Shown here: positions 29,327 to 37,481 of the stretch, piece by piece | Numbering within the stretch: position 1 is the first letter of the stretch | How the letters are laid out: each line of letters opens with the position of its first letter | Program-made: the position numbers and the translations under genes | From: Streptomyces blattellae | GTDB taxonomy: Bacteria; Actinomycetota; Actinomycetes; Streptomycetales; Streptomycetaceae | Length of the DNA: 64,000 nucleotides | Assembly: GCF_009709555.1 (NCBI RefSeq) | Contig: NZ_WJBG01000111.1 | Span: 124,001-188,000, forward strand | Reading direction: 5' to 3' | Notes under the pieces: generated by a model | What the model was told of the DNA's origin: nothing | Databases searched by the model: none | What the model saw: the letters and a program-made list of their open reading frames with translations, nothing else

Positions 29327-31294
29327 ATGTCGACGATGAACCCCCAGCCGCTGTGGCAACCAGATCCGGAACGCATCGCCCAGGCCCAGGTGACCAAGTT
29401 CCAGGCCTGGGCGGCCGAGCACCACGGAGCCCCGTCCGAGGGTGGCTACGCGGCGCTGCACCGGTGGTCCGTCGACGAACTGGACACCTTCTGGAAGGCC
29501 GTCACGGAGTGGTTCGACGTACGGTTCTCCACCCCGTACGCGCGCGTGCTGGGCGACCGCTCGATGCCCGGTGCCCAGTGGTTCCCCGGGGCCACCCTGA
29601 ACTACGCCGAGCACGCCCTGCGCGCGGCCGGATCCCGCGCGGACGAACCGGCCCTTCTGCATGTCGACGAGGCCCACCAGCCGCGCCCTGTCACCTGGTC
29701 CGAGCTGCGTCGCCAGGTCGGCTCCCTCGCCGCCGAGCTGCGGTCCCTCGGCGTACGGCCCGGAGACCGCGTCAGCGGCTACCTCCCGAACATCCCGCAG
29801 GCGGTCGTCGCCCTCCTCGCCACGGCCGCCGTGGGCGGCGTGTGGACGTCCTGTGCCCCCGACTTCGGCGCCCGCAGCGTCCTCGACCGCTTCCAGCAGG
29901 TCGAACCGGTCGTCCTGTTCACCGTTGACGGCTACCGCTACGGTGGCAAACAGCACGACCGCCGCGAGATCGTCGCCGAACTCCGCCGCGAACTGCCCAC
30001 CCTGCGCGCGGTCGTGCACATCCCCGTTCTCGGCACCCCGGCCCCCGAAGGCGCCCTGGAGTGGTCGGCCCTGACGGCCGCGGACACCCAGCCCGTCTTC
30101 GAGCAGGTGCCCTTCGATCACCCCCTCTGGGTGCTCTACTCGTCCGGCACCACCGGCCTGCCGAAGGCCATCGTCCAGTCCCAGGGCGGCATCCTCGTCG
30201 AACACCTCAAGCAGCTCGGCCTGCACTGCGACCTCGGGCCCGAGGACCGTTTCTTCTGGTACACGTCGACCGGCTGGATGATGTGGAACTTCCTCGTGTC
30301 CGGCCTCCTCACCGGCACGACGATCGTGCTCTACGACGGAAGCCCCGGCTACCCGGACACGGGCGCACAGTGGCGCATCGCCGAACGCACCCGAGCCACG
30401 CTGTACGGCACCTCGGCCGCCTACGTCATGGCCTGCCGCAAGGCCGACGTACACCCGGCACGAGACTTCGACCTCTCCACGGTGCAGTGCGTCGCGACCA
30501 CCGGATCCCCCCTTCCGCCCGACGGGTTCCGCTGGCTGCACGACGAGGTCCGCGACGACCTGTGGATCGCGTCCGTCAGCGGCGGCACGGACGTGTGCTC
30601 CTGCTTCGCAGGAGCGGTACCGACCCTTCCCGTGTACATCGGCGAGCTCCAGGCACCCGGCCTCGGCACCGATCTGCGGTCCTGGGACCCCAGCGGCAAA
30701 CCCCTGATCGACGAGGTCGGCGAACTCGTGGTCACCAACCCCATGCCCTCCATGCCGATCCGCTTCTGGAACGACCCCGACGGCAGCCGCTACCACGACA
30801 GCTACTTCGACACTTACCCCGGCGTGTGGCGCCATGGCGACTGGATCACCGTCACCTCCCGCGGCTCCGTCGTCATCCACGGCCGCTCTGACTCCACGCT
30901 CAACCGCCAGGGCGTGCGCATGGGGTCGGCCGACATCTACGAAGCCGTCGAGCGCCTCCCCGAGATCAAGGAGTCCCTCGTCATCGGCATCGAACAGCCC
31001 GACGGCGGCTACTGGATGCCCCTCTTCGTGCACCTGGTCCCAGGAGCCGCGCTCGACACGGCCCTCCTCGACCGCATCAAGCGCACCATCCGTGAGCAGC
31101 TCTCACCACGGCACGTCCCCGACGAGATCATCGAAGTACCAGGAATCCCACACACCCTGACCGGCAAGCGCATCGAGGTCCCGGTCAAACGCCTCCTCCA
31201 GGGCACGCCCTTGGAGAAGGCGGTCAATCCCGGCTCCATCGACAACCTCGACCTGCTGCACTTCTACGAGAACCTCGCACACAAGCGCGCCTGA
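29327..31294 (+). CDS. Acetoacetyl-CoA synthetase (acetoacetate-CoA ligase)
   Basis: A 655-residue ANL-superfamily ligase. The N-terminal ACAS domain (TLNYAEHAL), the AMP-binding P-loop YSSGTTGLPKAIVQS (about 271-285), SGGTDVCSCF and the C-terminal LTGKRIEVPVKRLLQG with its catalytic lysine are present. The length and the SGGTDVCS motif fit acetoacetyl-CoA synthetases better than acetyl-CoA synthetases. It activates acetoacetate with ATP and CoA. ATG 29327 follows GGGAG; the much longer upstream frame overlaps the divergent GH31 gene and is not real. Confidence 0.92.
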   Translation: MSTMNPQPLWQPDPERIAQAQVTKFQAWAAEHHGAPSEGGYAALHRWSVDELDTFWKAVTEWFDVRFSTPYARVLGDRSMPGAQWFPGATLNYAEHALRAAGSRADEPALLHVDEAHQPRPVTWSELRRQVGSLAAELRSLGVRPGDRVSGYLPNIPQAVVALLATAAVGGVWTSCAPDFGARSVLDRFQQVEPVVLFTVDGYRYGGKQHDRREIVAELRRELPTLRAVVHIPVLGTPAPEGALEWSALTAADTQPVFEQVPFDHPLWVLYSSGTTGLPKAIVQSQGGILVEHLKQLGLHCDLGPEDRFFWYTSTGWMMWNFLVSGLLTGTTIVLYDGSPGYPDTGAQWRIAERTRATLYGTSAAYVMACRKADVHPARDFDLSTVQCVATTGSPLPPDGFRWLHDEVRDDLWIASVSGGTDVCSCFAGAVPTLPVYIGELQAPGLGTDLRSWDPSGKPLIDEVGELVVTNPMPSMPIRFWNDPDGSRYHDSYFDTYPGVWRHGDWITVTSRGSVVIHGRSDSTLNRQGVRMGSADIYEAVERLPEIKESLVIGIEQPDGGYWMPLFVHLVPGAALDTALLDRIKRTIREQLSPRHVPDEIIEVPGIPHTLTGKRIEVPVKRLLQGTPLEKAVNPGSIDNLDLLHFYENLAHKRA

Positions 31295-31369
31295 GGGCAC
31301 CCCTCCCGTACGTCGCCTCGGACTTGCCGGCACAACGGCGACGCGGTCCGACGCCGCGCCGGGCGGACT

Positions 31370-31399
31370 GGGCGAGCCTGGTTCGCGAACGCCTCGCCC
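31370..31399 (+). terminator. Possible terminator after acetoacetyl-CoA synthetase
   Basis: GGGCGAG (31370-31376) pairs with CTCGCCC (31393-31399), 16-nt loop, about 75 bp after the stop codon. The stem is short. Confidence 0.4.
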
Positions 31400-31465
31400 G
31401 CAAGCCGTTGTCAGTGCCGCCAGTTACTGTGAGTGAGCATTGATCGACTGCACACAGGGGGAAGA

Positions 31466-31561
31466 ATGGCGCACACCGACCACCAGAGCATGCGGCGCGT
31501 CCTGCGCCGTGAAATCGCGGGCACCATCGGCCTACTCACACTCCAATTGATGCATACTTAG
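31466..31561 (+). pseudogene. 5' fragment of a host gene cut by element integration
   Basis: After AGGGGGAAGA an ATG opens a 31-codon frame (MAHTDHQSMRRVLRREIAGT and eleven more residues) that ends at TAG 31559-31561. It has a good ribosome site and a helical, protein-like N-terminus, but is far too short for a complete product. The base composition drops to AT-rich (CAATTGATGCATACTTAG) just before the recombinase gene. The simplest reading is that the serine recombinase inserted the element into this gene and the remainder lies beyond attR. I do not recognise the protein. Confidence 0.6.
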
Positions 31562-31564
31562 ACC
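31525..31564. other. Probable left attachment site (attL)
   Basis: Large serine recombinase genes normally start next to one att site. Here a truncated host frame runs to within 3 bp of the recombinase ATG, and the last 20-30 bp are AT-rich in an otherwise GC-rich region. The crossover dinucleotide cannot be fixed without the right end of the element. Confidence 0.55.
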
Positions 31565-33241
31565 ATGGTCCGCTCCTCGGAGTATCTGCCTCAGCGCGCC
31601 CTTCTCCTGTGCCGAATCAGCGACGCCCGCGACGGCGAAACTGTCGGCGTCGATGACCAGGAGAAGCGGCTTCGTGCCCTCGCCGGCCACCTTGGATGGG
31701 CACTTGGCCCGGCCGCGACGCACGTCATCATCGAGAACGACACCTCCGCCTACAAGCGGAAACGGATCAGACTGCCGGACGGCCGCACAGAACTGCGCAC
31801 CGTGCGCCCGAAGTTCCGCCGCATCCCCGGCATCGAGTCCCAGCAGACACCTGTGCTGGAGCTGCTGGCCACGGGCCGGGCCGACGGGATGATCGCCTAT
31901 GACCTCGACCGTGCCGTGCGCGACCCACGCGACCTTGAAGACCTCATCGACGTGGTGGAGGAGCGGCACATACCCGTCACCTCGGTGACCGGATCCCTGC
32001 GCCTGGCCAATGACGCCGACATCACGATGGCGCGCGTCATGGTCGCCGTCGCCAACAAGTCCAGCCGGGACACCGCCCGCCGCGTCTCGACCGCCCGGCT
32101 GCGGATGGCGGAGGCGGGAGAGCCAGGCGGCGGCATCCGCCGCTTCGGCAGGGAGTCCGACGGCATCACTCCGCGGTCCGTGACCTGCCCCGGATGCGGT
32201 CCAGGCGGCACCTTTACCGTGCAGGCTGCCGAAACGGACTCGGGTATCAGCTACGCAAAGTGCGTCTGCGGTCGGTGTGGCGGGGACGCTGCCGTCGCCG
32301 AAGGGTCCGAAGTGGATACGCTGCGCACGATAGCGGCCAAGATCCTGAACAACGTCTCCTTGCAGGAGTCCGTCGCCACGCTGCGCCGTGGGGGCGTGCC
32401 CACGGTGACCGGGGTCGACTGGCGGGCCAAGGTCGTGCGGGGCATCCTGCTGCGCGAGTCCAACTGGGGTGCGGCCGTCCACAAAGGAGAGGTCGTCAGG
32501 GAAGACGCCTTCCCGCCTCTCCTTGACGACGACCCCGCGCGCGCCCGTGCCATGCATCTCGCGCTTGTGCGCATCCTGACCGATCCGAGCCGATGCACGA
32601 CGCCCGGCCCTGCCCCGAGGTGGCTCGGGTCGGGCATCTACCGGTGCGGGCGGTGCCTGCCGCGTGTCGTGGGGCTGCGTGCGCAGCACAACGGAAGGGG
32701 CCTTCGCGGCTACGGGTGTCCCGAGTGCGGGTTGGTGCGGTCCGGCCGCCACTTGGACGCCTACATCGCCAACACCGACCTCGACCAGGGACCGTACGGC
32801 GTTCTCATCCAACGCCTCATGCGGGACGACGCCACCGAGCTTCTCGCCGAACCCCGGCCTGCGGCAGACCAGCAGCAGCTGCACGCCCAGGCCGCTGAGG
32901 TGGAGGCCAGACTCCGGGAGAACCAAGAGGACTACGACAGCGGCCTGAAGACCCGAAGGCAGTACCTCGACAGCAACGCACGCAACCTGAAGCGGCTGCG
33001 TGAAATCGAGGAGCAGATCGCCGAGGCGGGCGCGGACAGAGAGCACAGCCCGCTTGCGTTGCTCGTCAAGAGTGATGACCCCGCGGCGGTGTGGGAGGGC
33101 CTCGACCTGTCGGTGCAGCGCGCGGTCCTCAGGGAGGTAGCCGTGGTTACCGTCCTGCCCAGCCCGCGCGGGCGCAAGCCGGGCGGCGGGTACTTCGATC
33201 CGGGCTCGGTGCGCGTTGAACCGGCGGGCCAGGAGTCGTGA
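31565..33241 (+). CDS. int: Large serine recombinase (integrase)
   Basis: A 558-residue serine recombinase. The N-terminal catalytic domain has Ser19 in LLCRISDARD with arginines in YDLDRAVRDPRDLEDL. The recombinase domain follows, then a zinc-ribbon region with CxxC pairs (CGRCLP, CPECGLV) and a C-terminal coiled-coil stretch (about 430-500), which is the phiC31-type layout. It would catalyse attP x attB integration of the element. No Shine-Dalgarno sequence precedes ATG 31565; the frame of the cut host gene stops 3 bp upstream, so in the lysogen it may be translated by coupling from the host gene's promoter. Two AUA isoleucine codons are used. Confidence 0.95.
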   Translation: MVRSSEYLPQRALLLCRISDARDGETVGVDDQEKRLRALAGHLGWALGPAATHVIIENDTSAYKRKRIRLPDGRTELRTVRPKFRRIPGIESQQTPVLELLATGRADGMIAYDLDRAVRDPRDLEDLIDVVEERHIPVTSVTGSLRLANDADITMARVMVAVANKSSRDTARRVSTARLRMAEAGEPGGGIRRFGRESDGITPRSVTCPGCGPGGTFTVQAAETDSGISYAKCVCGRCGGDAAVAEGSEVDTLRTIAAKILNNVSLQESVATLRRGGVPTVTGVDWRAKVVRGILLRESNWGAAVHKGEVVREDAFPPLLDDDPARARAMHLALVRILTDPSRCTTPGPAPRWLGSGIYRCGRCLPRVVGLRAQHNGRGLRGYGCPECGLVRSGRHLDAYIANTDLDQGPYGVLIQRLMRDDATELLAEPRPAADQQQLHAQAAEVEARLRENQEDYDSGLKTRRQYLDSNARNLKRLREIEEQIAEAGADREHSPLALLVKSDDPAAVWEGLDLSVQRAVLREVAVVTVLPSPRGRKPGGGYFDPGSVRVEPAGQES

Positions 33242-33299
33242 GCGGAGCCTGGGCGACGCGAAGCCATAGTCGCGCCGCCCAGGCGCCTCAGGTCTCAGC

Positions 33300-34208
33300 T
33301 CAGACGGCAGGCCGACGGGCCTCGGACCGGGTGCAGGGTGGGGGCGCTGCAGTCCCGCACAGCCCTGAGGCGGCAGGAGTATCGGCCGGCAGCAGAGCCG
33401 CGGGTCCGGACGGGGTCGGCTCGGCGGGTGGTCCGCCGCTCGGCCCGCTCGCTGTGGCCCCGCCACCCGGCGGCGGGGCCGTCTCGGTGGGCGAGGACTC
33501 CTGTGCAGGGGGCGGCTCGTCGACGGCCGGCAGCGTGGATGACGGGGGCTCCGTACGGGGGGCGGCCGACTCGGTGGCCGGGCTGCTTGCGCTCGAAGCC
33601 GGCTCGGACGTGGAGCGAGACGGCGACGGGCTGCCGGAAGGAGGCGGGCTGCCGGTGGCGGACGATGACGGCATGGGGGGCGCGGATGTGAGCGCGCGCG
33701 GGGAAGGGGTGATGGGGCCGGTCGCCGTCGGCACGGAGGGCGGCGGCCCGCTGCCCATGCTGTCCTGCAAGGGCGTGAAGGCCAGCAGGGTCACGCTCGT
33801 CGCTGCAGCGCCCGCGCCGACCAGGGCACCGACGACCTGGCTGTGCTGAGCCCGCAGCGCTTCGCGTAGGAAGCCTGCGAGGGCGAGGAGGAGAGCGCCG
33901 ACAGCGCCGCCCCTGAGCATGGACAGATGCTTCTTGGTGTGGGTCAGGCCGGGCAGGGGGCTGGGTGGATCGTGGTCCGATCCGTTGACGGCAGCTTGCC
34001 TGGGGGAATCACCTCCTGCTCTGCTGATGGTGTCGGGCGGGTCGGTTAGCCGCTGGAGTTCGCGGAAGAGCTCGACGCGTGCCTCGGTGATCTGCCGGTC
34101 CGCATCGGCCGTCGGGCGGATGCTGTGGGACCGCAGGAAGAGCAGGATCACGATCAGTGTGACGGCGGCGCCGAGTGCAGCCGCGAGAATGGCGACGAGC
34201 GCGATCAT
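33300..34208 (-). CDS. Membrane protein with long Pro/Ser/Thr-rich tail
   Basis: A 302-residue protein with an N-terminal TM segment (MIALVAILAAALGAAVTLIV), a short polar part, two more hydrophobic segments (GGAVGALLLALAGFL and VVGALVGAGAAATSVTLLAF) and a tail of about 150 residues of Pro, Ser, Thr and Ala. It should be membrane-anchored with an extended exported tail. It lies between int and the repressor gene on the repressor strand, a common place for lysogeny-expressed genes in actinophages. ATG 34208 follows GGGGGCAGAGA. Function unknown. Confidence 0.7.
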   Translation of the reverse strand: MIALVAILAAALGAAVTLIVILLFLRSHSIRPTADADRQITEARVELFRELQRLTDPPDTISRAGGDSPRQAAVNGSDHDPPSPLPGLTHTKKHLSMLRGGAVGALLLALAGFLREALRAQHSQVVGALVGAGAAATSVTLLAFTPLQDSMGSGPPPSVPTATGPITPSPRALTSAPPMPSSSATGSPPPSGSPSPSRSTSEPASSASSPATESAAPRTEPPSSTLPAVDEPPPAQESSPTETAPPPGGGATASGPSGGPPAEPTPSGPAALLPADTPAASGLCGTAAPPPCTRSEARRPAV

Positions 34209-34340
34209 TCTCTGCCCCCGTAGGGTGATTGCACACGGATTCCGTATTTGTCGGCGGAATGTGGGGGGTCTACAACGGTGCTCCCGTTTGACGACCCCTG
34301 CCATGCATATATCTGTGCCGTAACCGGAACGTGACCTTTC

Positions 34341-34811
34341 TTACATCGCGGGGCGCTTCGCGTCTCTGCTGTCGCCGTGCGGATCCCGGCTCTCCTGCGC
34401 CACCCTCATCATCCGGGCCAGCACCGCCATCTGCTGCTCGGCAGGCAGCCGCCGGAACTCCTCTTCGCTCAGCGACCACGGATCGATCTCTCCTGTCGGC
34501 CGTGGGGACGGGGCGTGCTCGCGAGTCCGCAGTAGCCCGCGCAGCTCGTTGGCGGCTCGGTCGCGGCCGGCCTCTTCGAGCTGTTCCGGAGTGACCCCGG
34601 CGACCAGCGCCATGCGGGCGACGGTCTCGTCCGGGCCTTTGACCTCGCCGTAGCCGCCGCCGCTGAGGGTCTGGTAGCCGCGAACGATCTGGCGCCACCA
34701 GCCTTCGCTCATGCCGGCCTGCTTCGCGGCCTTGCGTACGGAGAGTCCTGCGCGCTTCAGGGCCTCCGTCAGGAGGACTCCCTCGGGTGGGGGCTCGGGT
34801 CGGGTCGTCAT
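34341..34811 (-). CDS. HTH regulator, likely lysogeny repressor
   Basis: A 156-residue protein whose N-terminal part LLTEALKRAGLSVRKAAKQA...GMSEGWWRQIVRGYQ reads as a helix-turn-helix, followed by a partly acidic helical C-terminus (SLSEEEFRRLPAEQQMAVLA). It is divergent from a Cro-like HTH gene, with repeated motifs in the 177-bp gap. This is the layout of a phage immunity switch. Repressor identity is inferred from fold and position. Confidence 0.75.
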   Translation of the reverse strand: MTTRPEPPPEGVLLTEALKRAGLSVRKAAKQAGMSEGWWRQIVRGYQTLSGGGYGEVKGPDETVARMALVAGVTPEQLEEAGRDRAANELRGLLRTREHAPSPRPTGEIDPWSLSEEEFRRLPAEQQMAVLARMMRVAQESRDPHGDSRDAKRPAM

Positions 34812-34860
34812 GTCGCAACCTTCGCAGAACTTCGCACCCCCGGTCTAGCGGGAGCGGGTG

Positions 34861-34953
34861 TATCCGCAGGTGAAGAATGTGTGCGGACCAATTTTCAGCC
34901 AGTTCTGTGCGCAGGTATATGCGCACCCAGGATGCGTAGGTAGTGCGTAGGTA
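34861..34953. promoter_or_regulatory. Operator-like repeats between repressor and Cro-like genes
   Basis: The motif TGCGYAGGTA occurs at 34908-34917, 34933-34942 and 34944-34953, with a weaker version at 34862-34871. A related inverted sequence lies at 34970-34980. The last two direct copies have an 11-bp period, so they fall on one helix face. They sit just upstream of, and up to, the -35 of the rightward promoter. Confidence 0.6.
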
Positions 34954-34982
34954 TTGACCCTCGCAAGCCTGCGCACTACCTT
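34954..34982 (+). promoter_or_regulatory. Probable early rightward promoter, leaderless
   Basis: TTGACC (34954-34959), a 17-bp spacer and TACCTT (34977-34982) make a reasonable sigma-70-type promoter. The -10 ends only 6 bp before ATG 34989, so the transcript would start at or very near the start codon. The absence of a ribosome site before that ATG agrees with a leaderless mRNA. Confidence 0.6.
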
Positions 34983-34988
34983 CGAGTC

Positions 34989-35282
34989 ATGAACCCCCGT
35001 CCACGCAAGCCCCCCAAGAGCCCGCTGGACCACGAGCCGGAAGCCCTTGCCTACGCACGCCGGAAAGCGGGTCTGTCCCAGGCGGAACTCGCCAGACGTG
35101 TAGGGGTCGCCTTCTCGCTCGTGAGCGAGTGGGAGAGGGGCACCCGCAACTGCACCCACGCGAACCAGATCAAGGTGGCCGAGACGCTGAACTGCCCCGT
35201 CGTCGTTCTGGAGCGCAAGCGCGTCGCCGGGGAAGCGGCCCGCCAGACCACGCCCGAAGCGCCTACGGAAGACGTGGCGTGA
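34989..35282 (+). CDS. XRE-family HTH protein, Cro-like
   Basis: A 97-residue protein with a textbook XRE helix-turn-helix (ALAYARRKAGLSQAELARRV, then FSLVSEWERGTRN). It is the first gene of the long rightward run and divergent from the repressor-like gene. It is likely to control the switch or early transcription. Its stop overlaps the next start (TGATG). Confidence 0.88.
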   Translation: MNPRPRKPPKSPLDHEPEALAYARRKAGLSQAELARRVGVAFSLVSEWERGTRNCTHANQIKVAETLNCPVVVLERKRVAGEAARQTTPEAPTEDVA

Positions 35283-35425
35283 TGACCCGCGAGCAGCTCG
35301 ACGAGCACATCCGCCGCATGGTCGCCGACTGGCCGCCCTTCACGCCAGGGCAGAAGGCACGCCTGCGGACCCTGCTCTCCTCCGGCGCCCGCCCCAAGGG
35401 CCAGGCCCCCCGAGAGGCGGCCTGA
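35282..35425 (+). CDS. Small element protein, 47 residues, unknown
   Basis: ATG 35282 overlaps the preceding stop and the stop overlaps the following ATG, so it is translated as part of a coupled chain. The protein is helical and basic (FTPGQKARLRTLLSSGA). No family recognised. Confidence 0.65.
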   Translation: MTREQLDEHIRRMVADWPPFTPGQKARLRTLLSSGARPKGQAPREAA

Positions 35426-35541
35426 TGCGGCTGCCCATCGATGTCGTGTGCAGCTGGGTCTGCCCGGCCTGCACACACCGCAACCCCGGGTGGCGGATGC
35501 GCTGCCGCCGCTGCCGGACGGACCGCCCGCTCGGCGCCTGA
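35425..35541 (+). CDS. 38-residue RanBP2-type zinc-finger microprotein
   Basis: ATG 35425 overlaps the previous stop. The product is almost only one zinc finger: W-V-C-P-A-C-T-H-R-N ... C-R-R-C, i.e. W-x-C-x2-C-x3-N-x6-C-x2-C, the RanBP2/NZF spacing. Such fingers bind single-stranded RNA, ubiquitin or protein partners in other organisms; the role in an element is unknown. A second finger of the same type forms the C-terminus of the protein at 61515-62303. Confidence 0.7.
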   Translation: MRLPIDVVCSWVCPACTHRNPGWRMRCRRCRTDRPLGA

Positions 35542-35552
35542 GAGGAGGGGTC

Positions 35553-35645
35553 ATGCCCCGCCAGATACAGAAGCCCAAGGCCCGACCCCGCGAGCCGCAG
35601 CCGATCGACCGCCGGACCCCGTCCGGCAAACCGCTGCCCTACTAA
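35553..35645 (+). CDS. 30-residue basic proline-rich peptide, unknown
   Basis: ATG 35553 has a strong ribosome site (GAGGAGGGG) and the frame ends in TAA at 35645. The product MPRQIQKPKARPREPQPIDR plus ten residues is basic and proline-rich and would be disordered. The strong ribosome site is the main support. It uses one AUA codon. Confidence 0.5.
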   Translation: MPRQIQKPKARPREPQPIDRRTPSGKPLPY

Positions 35646-35722
35646 GCGCGAAAAGGGCCCGCCGGACGCGCATCCGACGAGCCCTGGCCCGCTCGCCATC
35701 CATCACGAGAGGAGCAGACCCA

Positions 35723-36130
35723 ATGGACCCCAGTATCCACGATCCCCTGGCACCCGACCCCATGGCGCCGGTCGACGCGATGGAACTCGCCGCGTGGCGC
35801 ATCGCCCAGACAGCCCGTCAGCTGCGGCGCGAGCACCGCGACCTGCCGCTGCAGGAGATGCGTCCCGTAGGACTCGCCACGGACAAGCCGCACCTGGAGA
35901 TCCACGCGGGCAGCATCGATGCCGTCGAGCAGTGGGCGAAGCGTCTGGGTGCCGAGCCGCAGCGTGAGATCCACGTGTACGCGCCCGACACGATCTCCGA
36001 GCACGCGGACGCCGGGACCGATGTCGGCGAAGTGCACGTGATCGTGTACGGCAGCCGGTTCTTCACCGCCGTCGAGTGCGAGGCCTACCACCGCGAGCAG
36101 GCAGCCAAGGAGGCGGTCAGCCGTGCATGA
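35723..36130 (+). CDS. Conserved-looking element protein, 135 residues, unknown
   Basis: ATG 35723 follows GAGGAGCAG. The protein has an N-terminal helix (AAWRIAQTARQLRREH) and a mixed alpha/beta remainder (GEVHVIVYGSRFF). It overlaps the next gene by 8 bp. No family recognised. Confidence 0.7.
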   Translation: MDPSIHDPLAPDPMAPVDAMELAAWRIAQTARQLRREHRDLPLQEMRPVGLATDKPHLEIHAGSIDAVEQWAKRLGAEPQREIHVYAPDTISEHADAGTDVGEVHVIVYGSRFFTAVECEAYHREQAAKEAVSRA

Positions 36131-36500
36131 GCCCATCGACGCCGCGTACATGAAGGAGACGCAGCGCCTCATCCAGGCCGCACCGAAAGGCCCGTGGAAG
36201 GTCGAGCCGACCGACGACGGCAGGCTTCCCGACCAGGTCGGCCCTATCTGCTTCCTGGAGACCTGGGTCGACTCCGAGCGGATCGGCGTCGTCGAGTTCA
36301 TCTCCCACGCCCGCGAGGCCCTTCCGCGGTACATGGGCGCCGCCGCCCGGCAGCAGGACGAGATCGAGCGCCTCCGCGCGGAGGTCGGCGTAGCCCGCCG
36401 ATTCGCGGAAGGGATGCGGAACCTCGGCGTGTCCGTGCACTACGCGAACCAGCTCATCGAGGCCATGGACCAGGCCAAGGGCGGTGGGCGCCGTGGCTGA
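36123..36500 (+). CDS. Element protein with C-terminal coiled coil, 125 residues, unknown
   Basis: Start GTG 36123 lies 8 bp inside the previous gene. The first 65 residues look globular (GPWKVEPTDDGRLPDQVGPI; FLETWVDSERIGVVEFISHA) and the rest forms a helix (ARQQDEIERLRAEVGVARRF). It overlaps the next gene by 17 bp. Function unknown. Confidence 0.7.
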   Translation: MHEPIDAAYMKETQRLIQAAPKGPWKVEPTDDGRLPDQVGPICFLETWVDSERIGVVEFISHAREALPRYMGAAARQQDEIERLRAEVGVARRFAEGMRNLGVSVHYANQLIEAMDQAKGGGRRG

Positions 36501-37155
36501 CAGACTCGCCTTCCCGTGGGCGCGCACGTACGACGCCGACCAGCTGGCCGCATTCATCGAAGACCTGTGGGGTGCCGCGTCCGGCGACGACGACCTCGCC
36601 ACCCTCGACGCGATCGAGAAGGCCGTCACCTATCACCGGCCGGCCGACGTTCCCTGCCCGCTCAGCGACCGCGAACTGGAGATCCTCACCGAGGTCGCCA
36701 GCGGCGAGACGCGGGACAGTGCGGCACGCAACCTGGGCATTTCCGTGGAGAGCGTTCGCGGGCGCTGCCCGCAGATCTTCGCCCGGCTCGGTGCCCGGAA
36801 CGCGCCCCATGCGGTGGCCATCGCCATGCGCCACGGCTGGATCGACGATGCGCGCGTCCCGGAGCTCACCGATCTGCCGACTCGGATCGCGCAGGGCCCC
36901 ATGGGCTGGCACCTCATCTACCAGGCGCGCGCAGCCGAGATGCGCAAGCAGCCCGGCATGACGGTGGAGCTCGGCCCGTACGGGTCGCAGAACGGGGCGC
37001 GCGGTGCAGCACGGCGCATCCGCAAGGGCCAGTTCCGCCCGTTCCGGCCAGCCGGAGCTTTCGACGCACGGCAGGTACGCACGGACGGCGGCCAGTGGAT
37101 CGTCCGCGCCAGCTACACAGCCACCCCCACCAGCACCGAGAAGGCAGCGTCATGA
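36484..37155 (+). CDS. LuxR-type HTH protein with a C-terminal RPAGAF module
   Basis: A 223-residue protein. Residues 60-120 form a LuxR/FixJ-type HTH (LSDRELEILTEVASGETRDS, SVESVRGRCPQIFARLGARN). Residues about 145-211 contain a separate small module with GPYGSQNGARGAARRIRKG and RPAGAFDAR, which recurs as a free-standing protein at 43727-43984. No receiver domain is present, so it is not a classical response regulator. It is probably an element-encoded DNA-binding regulator. Start GTG 36484; GTG 36493 is possible. Confidence 0.75.
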   Translation: MGAVADRLAFPWARTYDADQLAAFIEDLWGAASGDDDLATLDAIEKAVTYHRPADVPCPLSDRELEILTEVASGETRDSAARNLGISVESVRGRCPQIFARLGARNAPHAVAIAMRHGWIDDARVPELTDLPTRIAQGPMGWHLIYQARAAEMRKQPGMTVELGPYGSQNGARGAARRIRKGQFRPFRPAGAFDARQVRTDGGQWIVRASYTATPTSTEKAAS

Positions 37156-37481
37156 CCGTCGATACGCCCACCAGGCGGCTGGACTTCCGGCCCACGGCCG
37201 TCGTGGACACCAGCGAGCAGATGACCGTATTCCTCGACTCGCTCTCCACTAAGTGGCCGGACTTCCAGCCGGTCACGCACAAGGGCTACGGCACGTACGG
37301 CGTGGTCCGCGACGACTCCCCGGCCAACGTGCCGTTCCTGTTCGACGGCACGCCGCGCCGCGTGTGCCTCGACTTCGAGGGCCACACCTGGGTGTCCGTC
37401 GCGTGGAACCCGGGCGGCTGCGTCCCGCTGCGCTGCTGGGTGCCCTCCAGCCGCCTCACCACCTGCGGCCGGAGGTACTGA
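37152..37481 (+). CDS. Element protein, 109 residues, unknown
   Basis: ATG 37152 overlaps the LuxR-type stop and the stop overlaps the next ATG. The protein looks globular with beta strands (FLFDGTPRRVCLDFEGHTWV) and two C-terminal cysteines. No family recognised. Confidence 0.65.
   Translation: MTVDTPTRRLDFRPTAVVDTSEQMTVFLDSLSTKWPDFQPVTHKGYGTYGVVRDDSPANVPFLFDGTPRRVCLDFEGHTWVSVAWNPGGCVPLRCWVPSSRLTTCGRRY

Noticed and set aside
33238..33849. 203-codon rightward frame right after int
   Set aside because: It is antisense to the Pro/Ser-rich tail of the leftward membrane protein, which has a good ribosome site and real TM segments.
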